Part shown: one piece after another, positions 50,967 through 61,160 of the stretch
Layout of the letters: each line of letters begins with the position of its first letter
How positions within the stretch are numbered: the first letter of the stretch is position 1
Origin: Chlorogloeopsis fritschii
Lineage (GTDB): Bacteria > Cyanobacteriota > Cyanobacteriia > Cyanobacteriales > Nostocaceae
Length of the DNA stretch: 64,000 bases
Assembly (NCBI RefSeq): GCF_043099315.1
Contig: NZ_CP170746.1
Reading direction: 5' to 3' (one strand)
Program-made: the position numbers and the translations under genes
Notes under the pieces: model-generated
Told to the model about the DNA's origin: nothing
Databases searched by the model: none
Seen by the model: the letters and a program-made list of their open reading frames with translations, nothing else

Positions 50967-53900
50967 ATGTTCGTGCTACCAGGATACGACGTAAAAGAAA
51001 CTATTTACGAAAAATTAAAAACAACTATTTATCGGGGTATAGACGAGCAAGGAAAACTTCCAGTTTTAATTAAAATCATCAAAACAGAATATCCCAACCT
51101 TGAAGAAATTACTGGCTTGAAACAAGAGTATCAAATTACTCACAATTTAAATTGTCAAGGAGTTTTGAAATCTTATAAGCTGGAAAAATATCAAAATAAC
51201 TTAGCTCTGATTTTAGAAGACTTTGACGGTCAGCTTCTGTCTGAGTTACTCAAAACAAATCAACTGTCGCTCACTGAGTTTCTGACTATTGCAATTTCTC
51301 TCACTCAAACCTTAGTTCAACTTCATAGCTTTTCAATTATTCATAAAGATATAAAACCTGACAATATTCTTATAAATCTGCAAACAAAGCAGGTAAAGCT
51401 GACTGGTTTTAATAGTGCTATTACCCTACGCAAAGAGCAACAAACAATTAATATTCCTAACTTAATAGCAGGCTCGCTAACTTATATCTCACCGGAACAA
51501 ACCGGGAGAATGAATCGTTCCCTTGACTACCGTACTGACTTTTACAGTTTAGGCGTTACTTTTTATGAAATGCTGACTGGAATGGTTCCTTTTTCTACCT
51601 CCGATCCAATGGAGTTAGTTTACTGCCACCTAGCAAAACAACCAGTAGCACCCTCAGAAAAAAGGAAAATTCCCTCAGCAGTTTCACAGATTGTGATGAA
51701 ACTTTTAGCCAAAAATGCTGACGACAGATACCAAAATGCTGCTGGACTAAAGTTTGACCTAGAAAACTGCCTAATTCAACTACAAACTACGGGAAAAATT
51801 GACACCTTTCCACTAGCTAGACGCGATCGCGGCAGTCAACTTTTCATGCCGCAAAAACTTTATGGACGTGAAAAAGAAGTGCAGTTGCTGTTGGATACTT
51901 TTGCCAGAGTAGCTCAAGGGGCAACTGAGATTGTGCTGGTTTCTGGTTACTCAGGTATTGGCAAAACTTCTATTGTTCATGAGGTAAACAAACCGATTGT
52001 AGAAGCGCGGGGATATTTTATTGCTGGTAAATTTGACCAGTTTAAGCGCAATATTCCCTACGACGCTTTAATTCAGGCTTTTCGAGAATTGATTCGTCAG
52101 CTGCTAACCGAAAGTGAAGCACAAATTGCTGCTTGGAAAGAGAAGCTTTTAGATGCTTTAGCAGCCAACGGACAGATTATTATTGATGTGATTCCAGAAG
52201 TGGAACTAATTATCGGAGCGCAACCAGAGGTAGCACAACTAGGACTATCTGAGTCCCAAAATAGGTTTAATCGAGTATTTCAGCAGTTTATTAATGCGTT
52301 TTGCCAACCAGAACATCCGCTCGTAATTTTCCTCGATGATTTACAGTGGGCAGATGCGGCATCTCTAAAATTAATTCAACTGTTGAGTGCTGATGATAAC
52401 AGCCAATATTTGTTTGTGATTGGAGCATATCGAGATAACGAAGTCGATATTACTCACCCACTAGTTCAGGCGATCGAGAAAATTAAGACAAATGGGACAG
52501 CGATCGCTAATTTAAATATTACACCTTTATCTTACATTCATGTAACTCAATTAATAGAAGATATCTTAGGGGAAAATTCTCAAACGGAGCAGGTGAAGCA
52601 GTTATCAGAGTTAATTTTTAATAAAACCCAAGGCAATCCCTTTTTTATCACCCAGTTCATCCAAACACTATACGCTGAACAATTACTAACTTACCGAGTA
52701 GATTTAGATTGCTGGCATTGGGACATAGAGCAGATCCAAGCCATTGGTATACTTGATTGCAATATTGTTGAACTGATCGCTAGAAATATTCGCCAACTAC
52801 CACCAGAAACTCAGAAAGTTTTAAAACTTGCTGCTTGCATTGGTAGCTATTTTAATTTAAAAGTACTGGCAATTGTGAATGAAGAATCGGGCTTATCTAC
52901 AGCTAGAACACTTTGGTCAGCTCTTCAAGCTGGTTTGATTTTACCTAAATCCGATACATATAAAATTCCTCTTGTTTTTTCTGAGGTGGAAGCACTAGAA
53001 TTGCCATTACATGATGTCCAAGTTGACTACAAATTTTTGCATGACCGAGTGCAACAAGCTGCTTATTCTCTGATTCCCGCAGCTGAACAAAAATCAACTC
53101 ATTATAAAATTGGTCAATTATTACTAAATAATATGCCTCTCCAAGAGCAAAATGATAATATTTTTGCTCTTGTCAATCAGTTAAATTTCGGTGTCGAGCT
53201 ACTTACTACTCCAGCGCAAAAAGATGAATTGGCTAAGTTAAATCTTATTGCTGGGCGGAAAGCGAAGGCAGCTATGGCATACGAAGCTGCTGTAAATTAC
53301 TTGAATATAGGTTTAAACCTTTTAGGAACAAATAGTTGGAAATATCAATATAATTTGACTTATTGTCTCTATTTAGAAACCTCAGAAGCGCAATATCTTA
53401 ACACTAATTTAGAACAGGCGGCAACATTATGTGATGTTGCTTTTAAACACATAGAAACAGTACTGGAAAAAGTCAAAATATACAAGATAAAAATTAAGCT
53501 GGCACTCGCTCAAAGTCAGATTGAACTAGCAATAGAGACAGGATTGCACGTTTTGGAAATGCTGGGAGTGACTTTAGTGCGATCGCTACCACAAGAACTA
53601 GATATTAGGGAGATAGCTCAATTACCGAGCATGAGCGATCCCTATAAGCTTGCAGCCATGGAAATTTTAATGCTTATACACGCACCTGCTTGTTTTGGAG
53701 AAAGCGGGTTAGCGCTACCTATAATATATACAATGGTGGAACTCTCCAGACAATATGGAAATTCGCCGCCATCTATTTATGCCTACGCTGTTTATGGCAA
53801 CATTAGGATTTGGCTAGTACCAAATATAGATTTTGCGTATCAACTTGGTCAATTATCTCAGCTATTATTAGAGCAGTTGAATGCTAGAGAGTTTCAATCT

Positions 53901-56900
53901 AAATCATTAATCTCAATTTCCATTAACATCGCTCATTGGAAGAAGCACACAAGAGAAACTATAGAACCCTTGCTTCGAGCAATTCAAGACGGGTTAGAAG
54001 TTGGCGATATAGAATTTGCTTGCCATGCTGCTAATTTCTACTGCGCTCACTTATTCTTCAACGGCGATAACTTAGAATACGTGCAAGACAAGCAGAAACA
54101 ATATATTAAGTTTATCCAAAAATTTAGGCAGGAACATCAGCTTTACTTAGCAAAGATTGATGGGCAGTTAGTAGATAACTTAAGAGAGCGTTCTCCAGAT
54201 AAATTAGTTTTAACTGGCGAGTATTTGAATGAGGAAGAAACCATAGCATATTTACAAAAACACAATAACTTAATCTCCTTGTTCAACATCTACTTTGCTA
54301 AATGTATACTTTGTTATTTATTTAAAGATTATGAAAAATCTCTAGAGTTTGCCAAAATAGGAGCAAAGTATTCAGGATATGTCCAGAGTGAAATTATTTT
54401 TGTTCAACATAATTTTTACTATTCTCTGGCGCTATTAGCTCATTATTTCTCTACAGGTTGTCAGGTAGATTTAGGCAGTATAAACGAGAAACACCAGTAC
54501 TTAAGCCAGGTATTGCAGAATCAAGAAAAAATGCAATATTGGGCGCAACATTGCCCGATGAATTATCAGCACAAGTACGAGTTGGTGGAGGCAGAGAAAG
54601 CTCGTGTTTTGGGACAACCTCTGGTAGCGATGGAGTATTACGATCGCGCAATTGGTGGAGCTAGACAACAAGGCTATATTCAAGAAGAAGCGCTTGCTTA
54701 CGAGCTAGCAGCAGAATTCTATCTGTCTTTAGGAAGAAAAGAAATTGCCCAAACCTACATGGCGAAAGCTCACTATTGCTATGTTCGTTGGGGAGCAACA
54801 TCTAAAGTCAAAGATTTAGAGTCAAGATATCCCCAATTCATTTTTAAGGAATTTACATCAGAAACAAGCAATGTTGGCGCTTTAGACTTGGCTACTACAA
54901 TCAAAGCTTCGCAAGCATTGGCTAGTGAAATCGTTACCGAAAAGCTCCTCAACAAGCTAATGAAAATTGTGATGGAGAATGCTGGTGCTCAAGCCAGTTG
55001 TTTGATTTTAGAAAGAAATGGCGAACTGGTAGTAGAAGCTAGAGGATTTGTAGAAAAAGATGAATTTATTGTCTGTCGGTCGTTGCCAGTTAAAATTGGT
55101 GATTGTCTACCCTTATCTTTAATCAATTATGTCAAAAGAACAAAAGAATATATCGTTTTAGATGATTCAACCCATGAGGGAAGATTTATTAACGATTCTT
55201 ATATTCAAAGATATAAACCCAAATCTATATTGTGCATCCCTATAATTCACCAAGGGCAGCTAATCGGGGTGCTGTATTTGGAAAATAATCTCACTAATAA
55301 TGCTTTTACCTCCGAGAGATTGGAAATTTTAAGAATTCTTTCCTCTCAGGCAGCAATCTCCCTCAAAAATGCTCAACTTTACGAAGAAATGACAGCCTTA
55401 AATCTAAACTTGAAGCAAGAAATTGGGAAACGCCAACAAGCAGAAGAGGCACTGCGTGAAAGTGAAAGAAGACTAGCTCAATTTCTGGAAGCTGTCCCCG
55501 TGGGTATATTTGTTGTTGATGCTAATGGCAAACCCTACTATACCAATCAAACCGCACAAGAGATACTTGGCAAAGGTATCGTCACCGAAGCTACAACTGA
55601 GCAATTGAACGAGATATATCAAGTCTACGTGAGTGGAACTGAGGAGTTGTACCCTACCGAACAGCAACCTGTTGTCAGAGCATTGAGAGGCGATTGCATC
55701 ACCATCGATAATATGGAGGTTCGCCAAGCAGATCAAATTGTGCCTCTAGAGGTATCAGCTACCCCTATTTTTGATGAAAAGAACCAAATTGTCTATGCCA
55801 TAGCTGCTTTTACCGACATCAGCCAACGCAAACGGGCAGAAGCCGAGCGGATTCAGTTTACTCAAGAGCTTGCCCTCAAAAATGTTGCCTTGGAAAAAGC
55901 GACAAAAGCATTAGCCGAGTCTAACTCTTCTTTAGAACAAAAAGTTAAGGAGCGCACTCAAGAACTATTACAAACGCTAGAAATTCTCAAAGTCACCCAA
56001 GCCAAACTGGTATTTGAAAATGCTCTGTTACAAAGTGCAGCACAGCCCTCAACCTACGATTATCAAGTTGGGGGTAGTTTGCCTATGGATGCTCTGACTT
56101 ATGTAGTACGCTCTGCCGATCGCCAACTCTACAAGGCATTAAAACGTGGAGAGTTTTGTTACATTCTCAATGCCCGGCAGATGGGCAAGTCAAGCCTGAT
56201 GGTACGCATGATGCACCATCTTCAGCAAGAGGGGTTTAGCTGTGCCGCGATCGATATGACTCGCCTCGGTAGTGAAAATATTACTGCTGTTCAATGGTAC
56301 AAGGGTTTAGCGGTGGAGTTATGGCAGAGTTTTAACTTGCAAGGATTGGTAAATCTAAAAGCTTGGTGGAATGAGCACAAAGATTTATCGCCAATTCAGT
56401 GCTTGAGTCATTTTATAGAAGATATCCTGCTGGGGCAAGTTGAGAGTGAAAAGATTTTTATTTTTGTCGATGAAATTGATAGCATCTTGGGTTTAAATTT
56501 CCCCGTTAATGACTTTTTTGCTTTGATTCGCTTCTGCTATAACCAGCGCAGTATTAATCCAAAGTATCAGCGTTTAACTTTTGCTTTGTTTGGGGTAGCC
56601 ACACCTTCAGATTTAATTACTGATTATAAGAGAACGCCCTTTAATATTGGTCAAGCCATTCACCTAGAGGGCTTTAAAGAACATGAAGCTCAACCATTGC
56701 TGCAAGGATTGGTAGAAAAAGCTAGCAATCCTCAAGTAGTGCTTAAAGAAATATTAGCTTGGACAAATGGTCAACCTTTTCTCACTCAAAAACTTTGCCA
56801 GCTCATCCGCAATTCTTCGTCTCCTATTCCAACAAAAGGTGAAGCAGAATGGATTGAGAACTTGGTGCAGACTCAGGTAATAGACAATTGGGAATCTCAA

Positions 56901-57143
56901 GACGAGCCAGAACATTTGCGAACTATTCGCGATCGCATTCTCAAGAGCGAACAACAACCCGCTCGATTATTAGAAATCTACAGACAAATTTTGCAACAAG
57001 GAGAAGTTCCCGCAGTTGATACTCCACAAGCAAGGGAGTTGCTTTTATCAGGGCTGGTGGTTAAGCAACAAGGTTCTCTAAAAGTTCACAACCGAATTTA
57101 TCAATTGATTTTTGACAGCATTTGGATGGAGCAGCACGTTTGA
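50967..57143 (+). CDS. Giant fusion: Ser/Thr kinase-like - AAA ATPase - helical - GAF - PAS - AAA-like domain
   Basis: The frame opens at 50916; ATG at 50967 (FVLPGYDVKETIYEKLKTTI) is the usual start, giving 2058 residues. Order: kinase-like domain about 10-265 (IIHKDIKPDNILI, catalytic Asp128; but DFG reads GFN, Gly147), predicted ATPase about 315-620 (P-loop VSGYSGIGKTSIV), helical TPR-like region to about 1290, GAF about 1320-1470, coiled coil, PAS about 1500-1620, coiled coil, then an AAA-like domain (about 1690-2050; P-loop NARQMGKSSLMV, FVDEIDSILGL). Usual relatives end with a histidine kinase instead. Cytoplasmic. Probably a signalling scaffold or ATPase rather than an active kinase (inference). 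Confidence 0.9.
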   Translation: MFVLPGYDVKETIYEKLKTTIYRGIDEQGKLPVLIKIIKTEYPNLEEITGLKQEYQITHNLNCQGVLKSYKLEKYQNNLALILEDFDGQLLSELLKTNQLSLTEFLTIAISLTQTLVQLHSFSIIHKDIKPDNILINLQTKQVKLTGFNSAITLRKEQQTINIPNLIAGSLTYISPEQTGRMNRSLDYRTDFYSLGVTFYEMLTGMVPFSTSDPMELVYCHLAKQPVAPSEKRKIPSAVSQIVMKLLAKNADDRYQNAAGLKFDLENCLIQLQTTGKIDTFPLARRDRGSQLFMPQKLYGREKEVQLLLDTFARVAQGATEIVLVSGYSGIGKTSIVHEVNKPIVEARGYFIAGKFDQFKRNIPYDALIQAFRELIRQLLTESEAQIAAWKEKLLDALAANGQIIIDVIPEVELIIGAQPEVAQLGLSESQNRFNRVFQQFINAFCQPEHPLVIFLDDLQWADAASLKLIQLLSADDNSQYLFVIGAYRDNEVDITHPLVQAIEKIKTNGTAIANLNITPLSYIHVTQLIEDILGENSQTEQVKQLSELIFNKTQGNPFFITQFIQTLYAEQLLTYRVDLDCWHWDIEQIQAIGILDCNIVELIARNIRQLPPETQKVLKLAACIGSYFNLKVLAIVNEESGLSTARTLWSALQAGLILPKSDTYKIPLVFSEVEALELPLHDVQVDYKFLHDRVQQAAYSLIPAAEQKSTHYKIGQLLLNNMPLQEQNDNIFALVNQLNFGVELLTTPAQKDELAKLNLIAGRKAKAAMAYEAAVNYLNIGLNLLGTNSWKYQYNLTYCLYLETSEAQYLNTNLEQAATLCDVAFKHIETVLEKVKIYKIKIKLALAQSQIELAIETGLHVLEMLGVTLVRSLPQELDIREIAQLPSMSDPYKLAAMEILMLIHAPACFGESGLALPIIYTMVELSRQYGNSPPSIYAYAVYGNIRIWLVPNIDFAYQLGQLSQLLLEQLNAREFQSKSLISISINIAHWKKHTRETIEPLLRAIQDGLEVGDIEFACHAANFYCAHLFFNGDNLEYVQDKQKQYIKFIQKFRQEHQLYLAKIDGQLVDNLRERSPDKLVLTGEYLNEEETIAYLQKHNNLISLFNIYFAKCILCYLFKDYEKSLEFAKIGAKYSGYVQSEIIFVQHNFYYSLALLAHYFSTGCQVDLGSINEKHQYLSQVLQNQEKMQYWAQHCPMNYQHKYELVEAEKARVLGQPLVAMEYYDRAIGGARQQGYIQEEALAYELAAEFYLSLGRKEIAQTYMAKAHYCYVRWGATSKVKDLESRYPQFIFKEFTSETSNVGALDLATTIKASQALASEIVTEKLLNKLMKIVMENAGAQASCLILERNGELVVEARGFVEKDEFIVCRSLPVKIGDCLPLSLINYVKRTKEYIVLDDSTHEGRFINDSYIQRYKPKSILCIPIIHQGQLIGVLYLENNLTNNAFTSERLEILRILSSQAAISLKNAQLYEEMTALNLNLKQEIGKRQQAEEALRESERRLAQFLEAVPVGIFVVDANGKPYYTNQTAQEILGKGIVTEATTEQLNEIYQVYVSGTEELYPTEQQPVVRALRGDCITIDNMEVRQADQIVPLEVSATPIFDEKNQIVYAIAAFTDISQRKRAEAERIQFTQELALKNVALEKATKALAESNSSLEQKVKERTQELLQTLEILKVTQAKLVFENALLQSAAQPSTYDYQVGGSLPMDALTYVVRSADRQLYKALKRGEFCYILNARQMGKSSLMVRMMHHLQQEGFSCAAIDMTRLGSENITAVQWYKGLAVELWQSFNLQGLVNLKAWWNEHKDLSPIQCLSHFIEDILLGQVESEKIFIFVDEIDSILGLNFPVNDFFALIRFCYNQRSINPKYQRLTFALFGVATPSDLITDYKRTPFNIGQAIHLEGFKEHEAQPLLQGLVEKASNPQVVLKEILAWTNGQPFLTQKLCQLIRNSSSPIPTKGEAEWIENLVQTQVIDNWESQDEPEHLRTIRDRILKSEQQPARLLEIYRQILQQGEVPAVDTPQARELLLSGLVVKQQGSLKVHNRIYQLIFDSIWMEQHV

Positions 57144-57152
57144 ACTAAATAG

Positions 57153-57554
57153 TTATTCTTTTACAGGTTCTTGTTCAGTAGCTATTTCTGCTCTTTGCCT
57201 TTGCAGTTTGTATTCCACTTCAAGTTCTTTGCCCAGAAAATAATTGAGGAAAGTTCGGATCACAGCAATCAGTGCCAACTTGGCTAATTCTTCTAAGGTT
57301 GGAGCGATTGTAGTTGCTAGAACGTCAGCCCCAAGCTGGAATTCTAGAGCTAGAGCTAACCAAATGCCGAAGCGGAGCCTAAGGAGATTATAGGGAAAGG
57401 GGCGATTATGGTGACGATTACTGAGAGCGATCGCTAGTTGTATTGTTTTGAGTAATCCCACCACCACACAAATTACGGAAATGGTTTCTAAACAAAACTG
57501 AGCTAGCGTTGCAAAGTTGTCCAAGTTTCTTTCAAAATGTTTAAACCATTCCAT
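57153..57554 (-). CDS. DUF1622 family membrane protein
   Basis: 133 residues with three hydrophobic helices (FCLETISVICVVVGLLKTIQ; RFGIWLALALEFQLGADVLA; LALIAVIRTFLNYFLGKEL) and an acidic tail, the DUF1622 layout. The LRFGIWLALALEFQLGADVL segment is the family hallmark. Function unknown; small inner-membrane protein. It starts behind GAGGAAATT and ends 9 bp from the stop of the convergent giant fusion gene. Confidence 0.85.
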   Translation of the reverse strand: MEWFKHFERNLDNFATLAQFCLETISVICVVVGLLKTIQLAIALSNRHHNRPFPYNLLRLRFGIWLALALEFQLGADVLATTIAPTLEELAKLALIAVIRTFLNYFLGKELEVEYKLQRQRAEIATEQEPVKE

Positions 57555-57818
57555 TCATAATTTCCTCGTTTCTATCAATCCATTGCCATCTATCCTTTTG
57601 TCACTCACTGTTTTTGCAAGATATACGATTAAAAACACTTAGTCTTTAAATATAGAATCAAAGCATAAAAACTAAGTAAGAAATTTGTAAGACATTTACT
57701 ATCTGCGGCGACGACGATGCAAAATCCAACCTTCTGTTCTCAGTAAGGTTTATTTAACTACTTTGTAAATGCACCCTAAATCTATACCCAAATATACTTT
57801 ATTAGTCTGTAAATTTTA

Positions 57819-60164
57819 TCACGCTTTATATCTGCCTCTTTTCCCAAAGGATTCCTCCAAAGCAGAAGCTTGCTCAACTTGTTTTTCTATTCTTAAATTC
57901 CACTCTCTTTGTTGTCGCTGTAATAATGGCAATTTGACTGTAAATGTTGCCCCTTTACCTTCTCCTAGACTGTGTGCAGATATGGAACCACCGTGTAATT
58001 CCGTAAAATAGCGAGCAAGAGCTAGCCCTAATCCCAAGCCTTCAAATTCACGAGTTGTGCTGCTATTTTCTTGCCGGAAGTATTCAAATACATGGGGTAG
58101 AAATTTAGGAGTAATGCCTTTTCCCGTATCTTTAACTTGGATCTGCGCCATTGCACCTATTGTGTCAAACATGACTTCTACTTTTCCCCCACTTGGCGTG
58201 AACTTCACTGCATTGGAGAGTAAATGCCAAAACACTTGCTGCAAATAATTAGTATCTGCTGAAACTACACCTGCATTTGAGTCAAACTGTGTTGTAATAG
58301 TAACATTTTTGGCTTGTGCCGTCGCTCGGATGCTTTCGATTGCTGTATTAATTACAGTGACTACATTAACTGGAGCAAGTTTTAGTCTCATGTTGCCACG
58401 CAAGGTATGTGAGACATTTAACAAGTCTTCAATGATTTGCGCTTGTAACACAGCATTGCGTTCAATAGTGTCTAGGGCACGAGCAGTGGTTTTCTCATCA
58501 AACTTGCGTGATTTGAGAAGTTGTGCCCAGCCAATTATGGGGTTTAGGGGTGAGCGCAACTCATGAGAAACGATAGTGAGAAATTCTTCCTTCACACGAA
58601 TTGCGGCTTCAGCTTGGGCACGGGCTGTTTGTTTTTGCTGTAATAGTTGCTCGCGCTCTTGTTGTGCATCCTTGCACTCGCTAATATCTAGAAAAACGCA
58701 AATTCCTCCTCTGGTTTGACCATTTTTATGAAATAGAGGTGCTGCGTAGCAAAGTAAAGTGATTAATGTTCCATCCTCATGCACCAAATTAAGTTCTACG
58801 TCTTTAACTTTCACACCTTGGGTAATGGCATATTGCAAAGGCTGTTCGTGAGTGAGTACTTCTCGATTTTGATGATATAGCTTGTATGGGAAAGCTTGTA
58901 GACCTTGGCTTGAGATTTTACAACCATCAGCATCAAAAGCTAACTTAAACAACTTTGCAGCAGTCGAGTTGAAATGAATGTAATTACAATTTGGATCTTC
59001 AGCAATCGCTATACCAACGGGAATAAAATCAAATAATGTTTTTAACTCGTTAACTTGTTGCTCAAGTGCTTCTGCTATGTCATTAAAAGCGCGAGCAATT
59101 AAACCTAGTTCGCTGGTTTGATTGGTTAATTCACTACAGGTACTAAGGTTACCGTTTTTGAGTTGTTGTGCTGAATGTATAAGAGAATTTAATTGTCGTA
59201 AAAAGAATATATCCCCTCCTACCCAAGCAGCAATTAAACCTAAGACAGTAACAATTCCCAGCGCTGTAAGGTTCCAAGTTAAACGCTCATTGACTTGAGA
59301 ATAGACAACTGACTGGGGAAAACCGATGCCAACGTAAGCATTTGTCTGTGGTAATACATCATTGATTGCTGCTAACGCGAAGATACGTGGAACACCGTCA
59401 AGGCTAATTATCTCAGTGCCTTTCCCCTCAGCTTGAATCAACCTGTCAAAAATTTCCTTAGGCAAGGTTTTTCCTACCCATTTTTCAGGTTCCGGATAGC
59501 GAACTAACAGCGTACCTTGGCGATCAAATACACTAAGCACTGAATTTTCAGGTAACTTAACTTGTCTAGCTAGCTGGTTTAACCAAGCTAAATTTGTAGC
59601 TGCGATCGCAACAAGTTGAACTTTACCTGTTTTGTCGAGAATAGGATAAGCATAGTTAATAGTCCCTTTTTTGCTAACTCGATCAATTTGGTACTCACTG
59701 ACTGCAAACTTACGAGTTTTTAAGGCACTTTGGAAACTACTCTCTTTGACTATGTTGATAGATTTGCGAGCAGAATCGGAACTACAAATAGTCTTTCCTT
59801 GAGGATTTAGCACACTCAAACTGTCATAGGCAGGATATATTTTCAGCAAGTTTGTTAGCAGGCGATCGCACTCTGCTGTATTACCCTCACGTATTTCTGG
59901 AAGTTGGGATAATAGAATCAGCAGTTGTTTTGTTCCTTCACTGACTTGTGTGTGATTGCTAGCAACTAAGTGCACAAGCTGTACTGCCTGTTTTTGCATC
60001 TCTGCTATTGCCGAACGTTGTTGTTCTAAAGTCGTGTAAACAATCAATCCCACAGCGGGGAATAAGGATAACAAAACCAGCAGCAACAAACGGGCGCGAA
60101 AACCAGAGATGAAATTAAGCTTGCTAGTCTTCAGCCACTTCAACTTGATTTGTTTGTTTAGCAT
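57819..60164 (-). CDS. Cache-PAS sensor histidine kinase
   Basis: 781 residues. Transmembrane helix about 22-42, extracytoplasmic double-Cache domain about 45-300 (ISVLNPQGKTICSSDSARKS-like; YAYPILDKTGKVQLVAIAAT), second helix about 305-325, HAMP (about 328-380), PAS (about 385-505), coiled coil, HisKA with phosphoacceptor in FLTIVSHELRSPLNPIIGWA, and HATPase with N-box LLSNAVKFTPSGG and KDTGKGI, GLGLGLALARYFTELHGG. A transmembrane kinase sensing a small external ligand. No response regulator is adjacent. The C-terminal ~30 residues are charged. Monocistronic. Confidence 0.93.
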   Translation of the reverse strand: MLNKQIKLKWLKTSKLNFISGFRARLLLLVLLSLFPAVGLIVYTTLEQQRSAIAEMQKQAVQLVHLVASNHTQVSEGTKQLLILLSQLPEIREGNTAECDRLLTNLLKIYPAYDSLSVLNPQGKTICSSDSARKSINIVKESSFQSALKTRKFAVSEYQIDRVSKKGTINYAYPILDKTGKVQLVAIAATNLAWLNQLARQVKLPENSVLSVFDRQGTLLVRYPEPEKWVGKTLPKEIFDRLIQAEGKGTEIISLDGVPRIFALAAINDVLPQTNAYVGIGFPQSVVYSQVNERLTWNLTALGIVTVLGLIAAWVGGDIFFLRQLNSLIHSAQQLKNGNLSTCSELTNQTSELGLIARAFNDIAEALEQQVNELKTLFDFIPVGIAIAEDPNCNYIHFNSTAAKLFKLAFDADGCKISSQGLQAFPYKLYHQNREVLTHEQPLQYAITQGVKVKDVELNLVHEDGTLITLLCYAAPLFHKNGQTRGGICVFLDISECKDAQQEREQLLQQKQTARAQAEAAIRVKEEFLTIVSHELRSPLNPIIGWAQLLKSRKFDEKTTARALDTIERNAVLQAQIIEDLLNVSHTLRGNMRLKLAPVNVVTVINTAIESIRATAQAKNVTITTQFDSNAGVVSADTNYLQQVFWHLLSNAVKFTPSGGKVEVMFDTIGAMAQIQVKDTGKGITPKFLPHVFEYFRQENSSTTREFEGLGLGLALARYFTELHGGSISAHSLGEGKGATFTVKLPLLQRQQREWNLRIEKQVEQASALEESFGKRGRYKA

Positions 60165-60514
60165 TCTAGCTTTTTGAGAATACTTCTGTATTCACATCTG
60201 CATTCACAGAGTTCCATATCACAGTAGTACCTTACGAGAACCAATTGGAATCTACTTTTGGATAGGTTTATTTTAGTAAGTGTGTAGCTTATCAAACTGG
60301 CACATCAGCTAGGTAGATGTGGCAAGGCTATTAACAGAAGCTTTTTATGTTTCAACTGGATAAAAGCTTGCTTGTTAGTGTTATTGTGCCAGTCATCATG
60401 CGATCGCATTTCTTCGGCAAGATTAATTTAACATTTGCGCTTGCGGTTTTTACGGGGAATGCTGGTATTTGAAAAAAACCCTACAACTTAGAAGGGTGTG
60501 GCTATACAAACAAT

Positions 60515-60560
60515 GGCTGCCTGTGCAGCCTAGAAAATTTTCAGCCCACGCTGGTGGGCT
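60515..60560. repeat. Two adjacent GC hairpins
   Basis: GGCTGC-CTGT-GCAGCC and AGCCCAC-GCTG-GTGGGCT, 12 bp apart. The second belongs to the same kind of GC-rich iterated repeat as 45815-45855. Confidence 0.6.
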
Positions 60561-60660
60561 TTGTACGTGTAACTCCAGACTTCCAGCCTGCGGGCGAATT
60601 TGGAGTTAAAAGCAGTTTCAGCGATCGCACTTGCAAACTAAACTTTCATTACCAACATCA

Positions 60661-60908
60661 ACCCATCCATAGAGAACACTAACCCATTTGTGACAAACGC
60701 GTTAACGTTTCTTATTAACGTTAACCCATCCATAGAGAACATTAACCCATTCGTGACAAACGCGTTAACGTTTCTTATTAACGTTAACCCATTCATAGAG
60801 AACATTAACCCATTTGCGACAAACGCGTTAACGTTCCTTATTAACGTTAACCCATTCATAGAGAACATTAACCCATTTGCGACAAACGCGTTAACGTTCC
60901 TTCGTTAA
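60661..60908. repeat. Four tandem copies of a 63-bp repeat
   Basis: Units start at 60661, 60724, 60787 and 60850; the last is degenerate at its end. Each unit starts ACCCATYCATAGAGAACA, contains TAACCCATT and the inverted pair GTTAACGTT/AACGTTAAC around YCTTATT. Differences among units are almost only C/T transitions. No spacer diversity, so it is not a CRISPR array. Confidence 0.92.
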
Positions 60909-61160
60909 TTTACTACGTCAGGACTTACGCAAAATACCTCTCTAACTTTTATTCCTCCGTGCCCTCTGTGCCTGGAGTGGTTTTATTCTTCCGTGACTGG
61001 TGCGTAAGTTCTATAAGTATAAATAGACAATTTAAGCATAATCACTTGACTTTATCAAAAATTTTCTTCTAAAAAATATAAATATTTGTGATTTATTCTG
61101 AGCCAAAAAACAGCTTCTTTGAGGCAAGCTAACACCATAACACCTTATAGGAGTGCATTT

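Larger units (their letters stand above)
60165..61160. other. Gene-free region with hairpins and a minisatellite
   Basis: Holds two neat hairpins, GGCTGC/GCAGCC (60515-60530) and AGCCCAC/GTGGGCT (60543-60560), then the 63-bp tandem repeats (60661-60908). Open frames through the repeats exist on both strands only because 63 is divisible by three. The last 150 bp is the leader of the next gene. Confidence 0.65.

Noticed and set aside
54451..54664. Short frames on both strands inside the giant fusion gene
   Set aside because: Shadow frames; the main frame is continuous and domain-rich.
60638..60908. Open frames through the 63-bp repeats on both strands, encoding 21-residue repeat proteins
   Set aside because: They exist because 63 is divisible by three; no ribosome binding site, and both strands are equally open.
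60661..60908. CRISPR array
   Set aside because: Units are contiguous and near identical with no unique spacers, and no cas genes are nearby.
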